Assembly: GCA_030629925.1 (NCBI GenBank)
Contig: DAOVOB010000006.1
Coordinates: 1 to 16,182 of the forward strand
Direction: 5' to 3'
Source: Fidelibacterota bacterium
Lineage (GTDB): Bacteria > Fidelibacterota > Fidelibacteria > Fidelibacterales > Fidelibacteraceae
DNA length: 16,182 nt
The first letter of the stretch is position 1. The number at the start of each line of letters is the position of its first letter. Shown piece after piece: positions 1 to 9,103 of the stretch. A program made the position numbers and the translations under genes. A model generated the notes under the pieces. The model was not told the DNA's origin, did not search any database, and saw nothing but the letters and a program-made list of their open reading frames with translations.

Positions 1-2648
1 GCGGCTTTCAACAAAGCATTGTACTGGTCGCTTCTTTCAGGCCTGTAAGCCAGACCCAATTGATTATTTGCCTTTACGTAATAATCATTGTCATTTGCCC
101 TGTAATCGATTCGCGAATAGACGGTTTTAGCGATGATGGCCAGGCCATTCAAGACCTTAAGATCTATATTGAACAATGCATTATTCTGTATCGTTTCTTT
201 CTTAATATTGAATTCGTACTTACCGCTTGTTTTTAGGGGAATTTCGGGTAGGTACTCATAGGCTATCGATAATGCCTGATGATCGACTGTGGGCGTTTCG
301 AAACGATCGGAAGTTGAGACGTTCTCATAAGCAAAATTCAGTGTCAGATCTTCTGTGACGGACCACTTGTTTCTTAAGCCGATCGTTGCACGGTTCCGCT
401 CATCACCCGTTGCCCCACCGATCTCATATTTACCGGTCAGATCTGTGTTATTTCCGATCTTGGAATCAAGTCCGAAGACGATCTGATTACCTGCATTTTC
501 ACCTTCAATACGTTTATATTTGACCATAAGACCAATTTTTTCGGTAATGGAATATTTGAGTCCGATACCGGTAAAGGTCGGTTTTGATTGATCGCCGGTA
601 ACTAAATTCTGATCTCTCTCAATAAAACCGGTCAGTTTTTTAATTATTTGGTAATTGAATTTGGCCCGCAATATACTGGACTGTCTGGAATAAATCGAAT
701 CCTGAGCGGCATCATCGTTGCGTTTAGCGTTCTCATATGCTAAGACAAAATTCGCTTTCTTGGTGACTTCTTTTTTATACGTTGTGTTAAAGACCTCAGC
801 CGTATTTTCATTCACCGTACCCATCTTGTTTCTTTGCATGTAGTATTCGGTACTTAATAAACCGGTTGCTTTATTCCCCAACAAACCTTTTACTCCGTAC
901 TTGGTCGATCCTTTTTCATTGCTATTACCTGATTGTGAATTATTGACAAAAGCACTATCCACCGTCCTGTAATATGCACTTGCATTAAAGAAATCAAATG
1001 CCTTTACCTGCATTTCGACCTTGTAAGCCTGACCTGATAAGGAGTTACCGCTGATCTGAGGTGTGCTGGATGCAGCGTATTCACCTTTCAACGCTACCCA
1101 TTTATTGATCGGCAAGCTTACATTGACACCATAAAGGAAGTAATTGCTTGAATCTTGTTCTTCCATGACCGCAAGAGCGCCGACTCTCAATTTCTTAAAG
1201 AATGTTCCATCGTAGCGAACTCCTCCAATAAAGGTCTCTCTTTTTCCGCTCTTATGCTCATAGGCGATATTGATCGTAATTGGATTCCCGTCCTCATCCA
1301 CGCTTGCCACGGGTTGTTTGAACATGATCGATCCGTCTTCGTAATTGATCGAATAATCCTGGAAACGGATCTGTTTAACATATTTGATTATCTCTTCAGA
1401 ATGATAACGATCACGGGTGATGATCACTATTTTGTCAGAATGTTCGGTAACATTACTTTCCGTCAGATAGTAATATCCTGAAATTCCCTCTCCGCGGATC
1501 TCATCCAGTTTCATTTCCCGGTCAGTCTGAGTGGCAAATCCTCTCAGTGAATGATCTTTATCTTTAATATCTGCTACTAAACCGTTAAAGGTCCTGTTAT
1601 AAGCAAGGAATTCTCCCTGACTTATAGCCGTGTTAAAGTCACCAAAGATCAATGAGGATTCATTTCGTTCCACTTTAACGAAAAGTGGTGACTTGGATTG
1701 CGCATCGTAGGTCAATGTACTGGCGTCACCATATAATGCGTACTGATCGTTGGGATCAATATCGCGATAGAATTGGTCAGTATAATTACGTTTTGAGTCG
1801 TAAGATACGGTCAATCCGTACTTTTTAAAGATCGTACCCTTTGCATAAAATGCGGCACGACCACCGTATAAGAAAGGTGCTCCGAAGATAGCTGTGGAAT
1901 CCTGACGCCATTCCTCCACATTCGGGGTATCGTCATTATCGCCAAAGTCATGATAATTACTGCTTGCACCACTGAAAGATCCTACCAGTATGAACGGCAT
2001 TTGTGGTGTCGTGTATTGAAGCGAATAGTCGAAGACCTTACCCATCAATTCGATTTGCATCTCGGCCCGGCCGGCCTTGGATGCCGCCTGAATTTCGACC
2101 TCAACCACACCGTCATTGATCGGTACCTGGATCCCGTCGGAGATACTATCAATATCATTATTGACGATCATACCGTAGTCTATGCTTAAGCTTACGACCT
2201 TCAAGTAATCCAAGCGATATCCCCATTCGTCGCGTATCTCAAATCTTAAAACTTTTTTTGTCTCCCCATCTGCCGGAAGAGTGACTTTTTCTTCGTAAGG
2301 CAGGACCTGTTCAGGTGGTCCCAAAATATGAATATTGCGTTCTGCTGTATACATTCGTTTTCTAGCACCAATGGCTTCAACTCGCAAGGATATTGGACCG
2401 TCGGGAACAGAAATATTAAGGAAATCAAAAATACCGTCGGTTCTTATCTTACCTGTAGATACCAGATCATCGTTTAAAAATAGTTTTGCTTCGGCGGAAG
2501 GTTTACCCATGACCGAAACCGCAATATGATGAAGGTCCGTCACACTGTTTTCTACAGGATCGAGTATCAGCATCTGGGCCGGCAGTGCGCCGATCCAAAG
2601 GCAGATGATCAGGAGTGTCCTGAGTATTTTAAGTGTGACTTTTTTCAA
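1..2648 (-). CDS. Outer-membrane beta-barrel protein with N-terminal Ig-like domains (3' end outside window)
   Basis: Open frame of about 882 codons running off the left edge. The start is a TTG at 2648-2646: the only nearby ATG (ATG ATT TGA) stops at once, and AGGA lies 6-7 bases upstream of the TTG. The product begins with a signal peptide (basic LKK, hydrophobic stretch, ALPAQ cleavage region near residue 25). Residues ~27-110 and ~115-210 look like two Ig-like beta domains. From ~218 onward the sequence is aromatic-rich, alternating amphipathic strands of 8-12 residues separated by polar loops, as in a large outer-membrane barrel. Residues ~403-465 carry a non-barrel insert with the pattern ITRDRY...DYSINYEDGSIMF...NPITINIAYE. 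No TonB box or plug domain is visible. It follows the OmpA-domain gene by 7 bases, so translation is probably coupled. Possible roles are a translocation pore or anchor for the operon's secreted proteins, but this is inferred from context; no named family was recognised. Confidence 0.8.
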   Translation of the reverse strand, partial: MKKVTLKILRTLLIICLWIGALPAQMLILDPVENSVTDLHHIAVSVMGKPSAEAKLFLNDDLVSTGKIRTDGIFDFLNISVPDGPISLRVEAIGARKRMYTAERNIHILGPPEQVLPYEEKVTLPADGETKKVLRFEIRDEWGYRLDYLKVVSLSIDYGMIVNNDIDSISDGIQVPINDGVVEVEIQAASKAGRAEMQIELMGKVFDYSLQYTTPQMPFILVGSFSGASSNYHDFGDNDDTPNVEEWRQDSTAIFGAPFLYGGRAAFYAKGTIFKKYGLTVSYDSKRNYTDQFYRDIDPNDQYALYGDASTLTYDAQSKSPLFVKVERNESSLIFGDFNTAISQGEFLAYNRTFNGLVADIKDKDHSLRGFATQTDREMKLDEIRGEGISGYYYLTESNVTEHSDKIVIITRDRYHSEEIIKYVKQIRFQDYSINYEDGSIMFKQPVASVDEDGNPITINIAYEHKSGKRETFIGGVRYDGTFFKKLRVGALAVMEEQDSSNYFLYGVNVSLPINKWVALKGEYAASSTPQISGNSLSGQAYKVEMQVKAFDFFNASAYYRTVDSAFVNNSQSGNSNEKGSTKYGVKGLLGNKATGLLSTEYYMQRNKMGTVNENTAEVFNTTYKKEVTKKANFVLAYENAKRNDDAAQDSIYSRQSSILRAKFNYQIIKKLTGFIERDQNLVTGDQSKPTFTGIGLKYSITEKIGLMVKYKRIEGENAGNQIVFGLDSKIGNNTDLTGKYEIGGATGDERNRATIGLRNKWSVTEDLTLNFAYENVSTSDRFETPTVDHQALSIAYEYLPEIPLKTSGKYEFNIKKETIQNNALFNIDLKVLNGLAIIAKTVYSRIDYRANDNDYYVKANNQLGLAYRPERSDQYNALLKA

Positions 2649-2655
2649 ATCATTC

Positions 2656-5600
2656 CTATTGAGGTAATTCCTCATTTAAAATTTCTAATTTTTTATTCTC
2701 TACTCTCAATTTCATATCGTCCCTAAAAATCGGATCTGAATCTTTTCCTTTCTGGATAAAATTTGAATTCATAATGATCTCGACCCTTCTGTTCAAGGCT
2801 CTGCCTTCTCTTGTATTATTATCGGCAACAGGGAATTCTTCTCCATATCCTGCCGTTTCAATTCGGTCCGGTGAAATATTAAAGGCCTGGATCAAGTGAT
2901 CCCTGACCGAATTCGCGCGGTTATGTGAAAGGATCATATTATCTTCTTCACTGCCGGTGGCGTCTGTAAAACCTTCAACCAAGATATTCACGTCTGATTT
3001 CCAGAGCATGAAGTTCCCGATCTCCTCAATTGATGAAAGAGCTCTTGGTTTAAGTACATATGAACCGACATCGAACAAGGCTCCCTCGAGCGTGACATCG
3101 AATTTGATCATCTCAACTCGAGTTGTAATATTTGTGCTCAAGGAACTTGTTATTGATTTCTTTCCACCCTCTGGAAGAAATTCCAAGTAAGACATGACTT
3201 CGGTGGATCTTCTAATATTTGGAGGATCTACGGGGATAAGATCATAGATCAATGTCATTTCTTTATCTTCTGTCCACTCACCCAAATTCCATTTTATCAT
3301 GTCATTTTCAGTAATTTCCATTGAAATGTTAACTGTATCCAACTCTGCCGAATTTTCATCAACATGGAAACCTGCGGGAATATTAGTCAGAAGTGAAGCC
3401 TGCTCCATGGGCAGTTCTCCGGAATAAGAGATATCATGTTCCATTGTCAATGCCTGGCTCGGAACATACAATCCGTCCTTGGGTAAAAGCAGCAGTTCTA
3501 CTTCACAACTCTTGATCCGATCATATTGAGTCCTGTTGATCGTCAAAGTATCATCTAAATAAATCCTGTTTCCATCAATTCCATGTTCCTTCAAATAATC
3601 AAATACAAGATGTGCGGGTGTCAACAATTCATCAAGAACGATATTCTCAGTTGTTTGCAGTACAGTGTCCGACAATTCAATGCTTTCACTGATCTTTACC
3701 TGCATTTGCTTTTGCCATTTCAGAAAGTTGACTGTTTTCTCAATTTCCGAGGCATTGCTTAAACTGAAAGTGCCGGTCTCAGGAGAATAATCATACTGTA
3801 GCATCATGCTCCAAGAATCGTTGACAATCAAACGCATCGATTCTGTTAATGAACTCTGTGCAAGTTCTACGATAGCTTCTCTTTCATCTACTGTATCTAC
3901 AGGAACGATTACTGGCTCAGGTTCGGGTATGATCTCAACAATTGGCTCAGGCTCTACTGCAACTGTAGTAATAGGGAAATTGGCCTTAGCAATACCGCTG
4001 TAAGAGACCTTTACCAACCTGGATCTTGAATCTCCGAGGAAATCTGATGAGTTCAGACTGATCTCTGTGTTTTCGGGCAATGTTGCTTCATTGACCCTGA
4101 GCACATGGTCGCCCATGCGTACATTGGGTATCGAGTATTTACCGTACTCATCGGTGATCACCCGGATACCTTCTTCCGTAATGATCTCAACATCTTTCAG
4201 TGTTAGTTCACCTTTGTCATGAAGGTGATTATTGTTTAGGTCATAGAATACTTTTCCGAAGATCAAACCGCGATCCTGGATCATTCCAGGTTTCACGATC
4301 ACATCGGCTTCGGCGACATTGGACCATACTTCATAGTCTCCATACATTTGAGTCATTGCTATTGCGGTGTTGATGTTTTCTCCGATCCGACTTTCCAAAC
4401 CGACGATCACACGATATTTCAAGATCATGCTTTCACCGACTTCAAGCGTATCGCTTAAGGTCCATACCAGACTCTGTTTCAGATCTGACATACTGATATC
4501 GGGATCGGACACTTTTACATTGTTCAGGTAGCTCCGTCCTTCTTTATAACGGAATCCCTTTGGCATATTGTCGCTGATAATCACGCCGTACAATGTATGA
4601 TCCGTGCTTCTATTCTCGATCTTCACGTTGTAAGTGAGAATATCACCCGTTTCAGCTACAGAGCGATTGACTGACTTGTTTGCAGTCAGGAAAGGTGTCA
4701 GGATTAAGGTTTCAGCAGATGATTCATCGTTGTCCGCCGTGTAAGCGGTATCTGCAGAGTTCATGACAATGGCTTCGTTATTGACCAGTGAAATGATATC
4801 TTCATCAACTATTGTTTGGAAGGAAATTGAATCGATGGTTTCCGGAGACATGCCTATGCGATATAAGTATAGCTCATGATTGATCGGATCATAATAATGA
4901 GATTCGAAAGCATCCGAATATTTCAAACTGCTTTCGATCAACTCAAGTCCTTCAGGAAGCATATCAAGAATACTAATGGTATCGGAAATAGCATATTCCA
5001 TCGTTTGATATACGATGGTATATGTCACCGTATCACCACCAAATACCTGAGTCTTATCTACGGTTTTATAAGCTCCGAATAATATCTGACGCTGGAAAAG
5101 ATCTACATTGACCATATTCTCACCCGGTTCATCAATATCAACCGATTGTGTCGTGATATGATATCCGTCACTCTCATCAAAGAGAGCATGGATAGTATAG
5201 TTGCCCAACTCAAGATCATTAAAGTACCAGAATCCGCTTGAATCGGTATAGGCCGTATCAGGCAGAACGCCATCCGCGCCTTTTCCTAATCCATCACTGT
5301 CCGTAAAATCAATAACAATGGGAATATCGGGTATTCTGATAGATTCGTGGGTATCGTAATCGATCAAACGTCCGGATACACTGCTCTTATCTTCAATCGT
5401 TGTCGGCTGATCGGGATCATCAACATTAATATCAAGGTCTTTGTCGACCGTATTGAAATCTCCCTGACCATCCGGATACTGAATACGAATGATATAATTA
5501 CCTGAAGTATAGATCGCGATACTGTAAACGCCGTCCACACCGGTGGTATCGGTACCAATGGTTTCTCCATCCAGTATAATAGTAACAATGGCGCCTTCAA

Positions 5601-6855
5601 CGGGAGATCCATCGCTACCTGTAACGATCCCAATGATCCTGAGTGCACAGAATGTAACGGTGATTGAATCTGTCTCAGCTGGGGCATCAAGAAGCGTTGC
5701 TTTGACATTGACCGGTAAATATTCCTGATCAATGACGCTTGAGGTCAGCGTATTTTGGACTGATCCGTTGACCGTATATAGCGTATCGTCCAGTGACGTA
5801 AAGGTACCCAATGTTGTTATCAATGATATAGGGGTTCCGTCTGGTGCAGGTTGTCCCGATGCATCTGTGACTGAAACTGTGATCAAGGATTGACTAGTTC
5901 CATCCCCAATGATCGTATCGGGATCCGCTGTAATGCTCAGATTGAATGAATTGAGCTCACTTACTGCGGTATTTGACCTGATATGGATCGACTGTGAATG
6001 AATGCTGGCCTTATTGGAAATCTCCGCAATGTTCATTGGAACGTCAAGAACGACGGTTTTTATAAACAATGTGGAATTCGTACCCGGTAAAAGGTCTTCG
6101 ATATCCCAAGTGACACAATGATGGTCTTCATCATAATCGTAAGACCCTTCAGCTGTTATAAAATCAATCTCAGATGGAAGAGTATCGGAAATGCTTGTGA
6201 ATGGAGCAAGGCCATCCCCTTTGTTTCCAAAGGCAAGGACATATGTAAGCGTATCTCCACGATACGTTTCCGATCCGACTGATTTTTCTATATACAGTTC
6301 AGGAGAGGTTTCAACAGTGAAAAAGACTGGTTGCGACTGATCTGTTAACAGATCCGTCACATAATTCGCCCTATTCTCAATAGATATCCCCGAAACAACA
6401 TCAGGTGCAACGAGACATATCAGATCAATGCCTTCCGTTGCACCCGCTTGTATATTCTGGAGATTCCATGAGATAGTCTGACTACTTATTGTAGCAGGAG
6501 GTTGTGAGCTGACATAGATCAGGTCATCCGATAAAGTATCGGTAACCGTGACCGATGAAACGCTAATATTACCCGAATTGGACAGATCGATGTGGTATCT
6601 GACCGTATCCGACGGATGGTATACCGAATTCTCTACCTCTTTCGAGATATTGAGAATGTAACCATCATCTACGATCGTTACCACAGTTTGACTTTGGATC
6701 ATGTATTGATAACCACCACCATCTTCATATTGTGCATAGGCGGTGTTTTCGATCGTAGTTCCAACGGCCATTCCGGCAAAAAGTGCCGAAAACGACAATG
6801 AGATCCATAAGATCAAACTGTAAATCAAGCCATTTTTCGGGATACTTCGTTTCAT
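2656..6855 (-). CDS. Giant multidomain DUF11/Ig-like protein with C-terminal OmpA peptidoglycan-binding domain
   Basis: 1399 aa, ATG start with AAAGG about 9 bases upstream, TAG stop. Layout by residue: signal peptide 1-41 (ends TAYAQ); DUF11 repeats ~68-185 and ~187-298; invasin/Big_1-like Ig domain ~305-401 (ITADPDTIIGDGTSQ, VTDASGQPAPDGTP); carboxypeptidase-regulatory-like beta domains ~405-478 and ~491-585; DUF11 repeats ~594-718 and ~722-853; SdrD-B-like domain ~863-960 with a calcium-type loop D872-x-N874-x-N876...D880..E883; Glu-Pro hinge 967-985; a degenerate OmpA-like unit ~1013-1127; a divergent DUF11-like unit ~1138-1245; canonical OmpA_C domain ~1249-1363; 36-residue charged tail. 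The OmpA domain keeps the diaminopimelate-contacting Asp (D1298, in GFTDATGS) and Arg (R1313, in LSHNRA), plus GRALNRRVEI, so peptidoglycan binding is likely. The protein probably spans from the peptidoglycan towards the outer membrane or surface. It lies between a DUF11 surface-protein gene (62 bp upstream) and the barrel gene (7 bp downstream). Confidence 0.93.
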   Translation of the reverse strand: MKRSIPKNGLIYSLILWISLSFSALFAGMAVGTTIENTAYAQYEDGGGYQYMIQSQTVVTIVDDGYILNISKEVENSVYHPSDTVRYHIDLSNSGNISVSSVTVTDTLSDDLIYVSSQPPATISSQTISWNLQNIQAGATEGIDLICLVAPDVVSGISIENRANYVTDLLTDQSQPVFFTVETSPELYIEKSVGSETYRGDTLTYVLAFGNKGDGLAPFTSISDTLPSEIDFITAEGSYDYDEDHHCVTWDIEDLLPGTNSTLFIKTVVLDVPMNIAEISNKASIHSQSIHIRSNTAVSELNSFNLSITADPDTIIGDGTSQSLITVSVTDASGQPAPDGTPISLITTLGTFTSLDDTLYTVNGSVQNTLTSSVIDQEYLPVNVKATLLDAPAETDSITVTFCALRIIGIVTGSDGSPVEGAIVTIILDGETIGTDTTGVDGVYSIAIYTSGNYIIRIQYPDGQGDFNTVDKDLDINVDDPDQPTTIEDKSSVSGRLIDYDTHESIRIPDIPIVIDFTDSDGLGKGADGVLPDTAYTDSSGFWYFNDLELGNYTIHALFDESDGYHITTQSVDIDEPGENMVNVDLFQRQILFGAYKTVDKTQVFGGDTVTYTIVYQTMEYAISDTISILDMLPEGLELIESSLKYSDAFESHYYDPINHELYLYRIGMSPETIDSISFQTIVDEDIISLVNNEAIVMNSADTAYTADNDESSAETLILTPFLTANKSVNRSVAETGDILTYNVKIENRSTDHTLYGVIISDNMPKGFRYKEGRSYLNNVKVSDPDISMSDLKQSLVWTLSDTLEVGESMILKYRVIVGLESRIGENINTAIAMTQMYGDYEVWSNVAEADVIVKPGMIQDRGLIFGKVFYDLNNNHLHDKGELTLKDVEIITEEGIRVITDEYGKYSIPNVRMGDHVLRVNEATLPENTEISLNSSDFLGDSRSRLVKVSYSGIAKANFPITTVAVEPEPIVEIIPEPEPVIVPVDTVDEREAIVELAQSSLTESMRLIVNDSWSMMLQYDYSPETGTFSLSNASEIEKTVNFLKWQKQMQVKISESIELSDTVLQTTENIVLDELLTPAHLVFDYLKEHGIDGNRIYLDDTLTINRTQYDRIKSCEVELLLLPKDGLYVPSQALTMEHDISYSGELPMEQASLLTNIPAGFHVDENSAELDTVNISMEITENDMIKWNLGEWTEDKEMTLIYDLIPVDPPNIRRSTEVMSYLEFLPEGGKKSITSSLSTNITTRVEMIKFDVTLEGALFDVGSYVLKPRALSSIEEIGNFMLWKSDVNILVEGFTDATGSEEDNMILSHNRANSVRDHLIQAFNISPDRIETAGYGEEFPVADNNTREGRALNRRVEIIMNSNFIQKGKDSDPIFRDDMKLRVENKKLEILNEELPQ

Positions 6856-6917
6856 TAATTACAACCTTTGAATGTCAACATCACATTAAGTAAATATTAT
6901 TGATCAAGTGTGTTCGA

Positions 6918-8573
6918 TCAATTAATAGTCGTTTCAAATGAAAGTGTTGTTGAACCACCTGCCGACATTGAAGAGATTTCAAAGACAGCTGAGCCACCCG
7001 AAAGAGTTGCACCGTCGCCGTCTGAAGCATCCGTCTTTGCAGCTCCACCGATCTTCATCGAAGCGGCTACATAGGTCGTATTGGTGGGAATTGCATCTGA
7101 AATAACGACTGTTGTTGCTACACCGCTGCCCGAGTTCGAGATAGATACAGTATAGGTAAGTTTAGTGCCCGGAGGCTGGTTGCCTGTCGGTGAAACTGTT
7201 TTGGTCAATGCCAAGACAGGTGCCGTTATCGTAACGGTATAAACACCATCATCGCTTTCAGATCCATCGCCAACTGATGTAGCCGTCAATGTCATGGCAT
7301 TTACAGCCTCATCTGCTGTACCGGCAGGAACTGTCGCTCTTACAAGCACATCAAGAACCGCACTTTGTGCCATCGCTCCGGTATTTGTGATCACAGTATC
7401 CGTACCTGCATCATATATGCCGTCGTCATTGACATCGTCGTAGATCGTCCATGTCCACGTCGAATCATCTGAAGAGGTTAGATTAAAACTATCCGAACCG
7501 TTCCCGCTGTTGGTCACAGTCACCGCATAAACAACAATATCACCCGGATCGGCATTTCCTGAGTCGTCAGATCCAACCGTAACGGCATAAAGCTGTGCAA
7601 CGGTAATTTCTGCGCCACCTGTACCGGCAGCAATAGGAGTTCCATTGCCGGTAAAATCAGCTGTGGCTGATGGTGTAATGGTCGTACCCGAAGCGACACC
7701 GGCATTGATCTGGACCTGGAAGGTCACATAACCTGAACCGCTTGCTGCGATATCTCCGTAACGAAATGTTACGGCACCCGAGGTGGTAACATTGTAGTCC
7801 GAACTGTCAGCGTCATCGGCATCAGTTTGGACTGTGGTCGTCAATTTCATACTTCCCGGTACATAAGTGGTATTCGTCGGAATAGGAGCTGAAAAGAGCA
7901 CATCTTCTGCTGCGGCACTACCGTTGTTCTGTCCTGTGATAGTGTAAGTTACGATATCACCTGGCTGCGGACTGGCATTGTCCACGGTCATAGTGACAAC
8001 AAGATCAGAAGTGCTGACAGTTGCTACCAATTCAGACGTATCAGCGACATTCGAGTCATACTGAGATGTAGCAATAAAGTCTACGGTCACATAGGATCCG
8101 TCGGCTCCACTGACATTCGTCACAAGAACAACTACATCATACTCTGCGTCAGCGGCAATTGATGAGGACTGAGTTACGGTTGTTTCACCGCCGTCTACTA
8201 CTCCATCGCCGTCGGCGTCATAGTAGATCTCTACGGTATTATCACCACCGCCTGATTCCACTTCGACCTTCGTCAGATCAAAGGTATCACTTCCATTTCC
8301 GGTATTCGTTAAGGTCAAAGGAAATGAAACACTACCGCTCGATGCAATATTGGATGATGAGGATGCGGGAGACACATCCACACCGGCAACTTGACTGACG
8401 GTGGTCGTCACGGTATTTGACGTAACGCCAGGCAAAGAATTGCCGTTGGCGTCCTTGTACTCACCCGTGGCATAGTTCGATATCACTGTACCGGCGGGTG
8501 TTCCTGCAGCATAGGCGAAAGATATCGCCAAGAATACTGACAGGAGGGTTAACAGAAACACTTTGGTTCTCAT
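6918..8573 (-). CDS. Acidic secreted DUF11 protein with A-B-A-B duplication and EF-hand-like loops (surface-layer candidate)
   Basis: 551 aa, TGA stop. The frame opens upstream at 8603, but the ATG at 8573-8571 has a near-perfect Shine-Dalgarno (AAAGGAGGT) and begins a clean signal peptide (MRTKVFLLTLL...AYA, cut near residue 22), so it is chosen. After an N-terminal strand (AGTVISNYATGEY) the protein alternates two unit types: A1 (~64-190) with NTGNGSDTFDLT and B1 (~192-290, DUF11) with PGDIVTYTITG and IPTNTTYV; A2 (~328-448) with NSGNGSDSFNLT and B2 (~453-551, DUF11) with PGTKLTYTVSISN and IPTNTTYV. Each A unit holds a calcium-type loop: D119-x-D121-x-D123-G...D127..E130, a full EF-hand consensus, and D380-x-N382-x-D384-G...D388..T391. 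The mature part has very few Lys/Arg, many Asp/Ser/Thr/Gly, no Cys, and no C-terminal sorting signal. That composition and the strong RBS fit an abundant surface-layer or fibre subunit (inference). Confidence 0.92.
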   Translation of the reverse strand: MRTKVFLLTLLSVFLAISFAYAAGTPAGTVISNYATGEYKDANGNSLPGVTSNTVTTTVSQVAGVDVSPASSSSNIASSGSVSFPLTLTNTGNGSDTFDLTKVEVESGGGDNTVEIYYDADGDGVVDGGETTVTQSSSIAADAEYDVVVLVTNVSGADGSYVTVDFIATSQYDSNVADTSELVATVSTSDLVVTMTVDNASPQPGDIVTYTITGQNNGSAAAEDVLFSAPIPTNTTYVPGSMKLTTTVQTDADDADSSDYNVTTSGAVTFRYGDIAASGSGYVTFQVQINAGVASGTTITPSATADFTGNGTPIAAGTGGAEITVAQLYAVTVGSDDSGNADPGDIVVYAVTVTNSGNGSDSFNLTSSDDSTWTWTIYDDVNDDGIYDAGTDTVITNTGAMAQSAVLDVLVRATVPAGTADEAVNAMTLTATSVGDGSESDDGVYTVTITAPVLALTKTVSPTGNQPPGTKLTYTVSISNSGSGVATTVVISDAIPTNTTYVAASMKIGGAAKTDASDGDGATLSGGSAVFEISSMSAGGSTTLSFETTIN

Positions 8574-8577
8574 GGGA

Positions 8578-8586
8578 ACCTCCTTT
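8578..8586 (-). promoter_or_regulatory. Strong Shine-Dalgarno site that fixes the start at 8573
   Basis: On the minus strand AAAGGAGGT precedes the ATG at 8573 by four bases beyond the GGT. It is the best ribosome-binding site in the window and rules against the longer frame opening at 8603, whose ATG has no comparable site. It suggests high translation of the 551-aa protein. Confidence 0.85.
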
Positions 8587-8607
8587 GTTATTTCTTCTTT
8601 CATTTTT

Positions 8608-9090
8608 CTATTTTACAATTACTTCAAATTCTAATTGATGGCTTTCGTTGGGAGTCAGAGTCTTTGTCAATTCCCAGCGAACGTGGGTGACCATATCCGG
8701 CGATGCCAGTTTTACTACGGTTTGCCCGTTTTCATCTTTCACGCTGTATTTAGGGGGCCAAGACTGGAACAGTCTGCCATCATTAACCGAATAGGTGATC
8801 ACGGAATTTAGCCCCTTGGCACTATAAGGATTATAGCTTACTCCTTTAGGAATGGGGTCGGTGATCAAGGGATTTGTCAAAACAGCATTCCCGACATTAC
8901 TGGCAATGATGGTATATCGAATGATATCACCCGGTTTGTAACTGATCTGGGTTCTTCCCTCTTTTTCAGATTGAGTCATGTTCACTTTTGTGTCAAGGAT
9001 CATCAATTCCAATTTCGGTGCTCCTTGTGCAAACAGTAGGGAACTCAAAACAAAGAACAGTAAAATTAATTTGATTGTTTTTGAATTCAT
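8608..9090 (-). CDS. Small secreted single-DUF11-repeat protein
   Basis: 160 aa, ATG start with AGGAG about 7 bases upstream, TAG stop. Signal peptide at residues 1-22 (MNSKTIKLILLFFVLSSLLFAQ). The rest is essentially one DUF11 unit, ~26-160: an LELMILDTKV strand, PGDIIRYTIIASNVGNAVLTN, DPIPKGVSYNP, VRWELTKTLTPNESHQLEFEVIVK. The segment SAKGLNSVITYSVNDG closely resembles SAQGTNMTITYSHNNG in the last DUF11 repeat of the upstream gene, and both proteins end in V-x-V-K, so the two are probably tandem paralogues. The Lys-rich sequence contrasts with the acidic 551-aa neighbour. It sits 13 bp after the upstream gene and 34 bp before the next start, well inside the operon. It could be a minor pilin-like cap, an adaptor or a chaperone-like subunit, but nothing in the sequence decides between these. 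Confidence 0.9.
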   Translation of the reverse strand: MNSKTIKLILLFFVLSSLLFAQGAPKLELMILDTKVNMTQSEKEGRTQISYKPGDIIRYTIIASNVGNAVLTNPLITDPIPKGVSYNPYSAKGLNSVITYSVNDGRLFQSWPPKYSVKDENGQTVVKLASPDMVTHVRWELTKTLTPNESHQLEFEVIVK

Positions 9091-9103
9091 GTGAATCTCC
9101 TAT

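Noticed and set aside
1155..1481. Plus-strand 108-codon open frame
   Set aside because: It lies opposite the barrel gene, whose long frame, composition and motifs are coherent; the plus-strand product resembles nothing and has no RBS of note.
3806..4003. Plus-strand Ser/Thr/Gly-rich open frame
   Set aside because: The low-complexity product is the antisense of the Glu-Pro hinge of the giant protein.
8574..8603. Ten-codon N-terminal extension of the 551-aa gene
   Set aside because: Its ATG lacks a ribosome-binding site, while the ATG at 8573 has AAAGGAGGT and begins a normal signal peptide.
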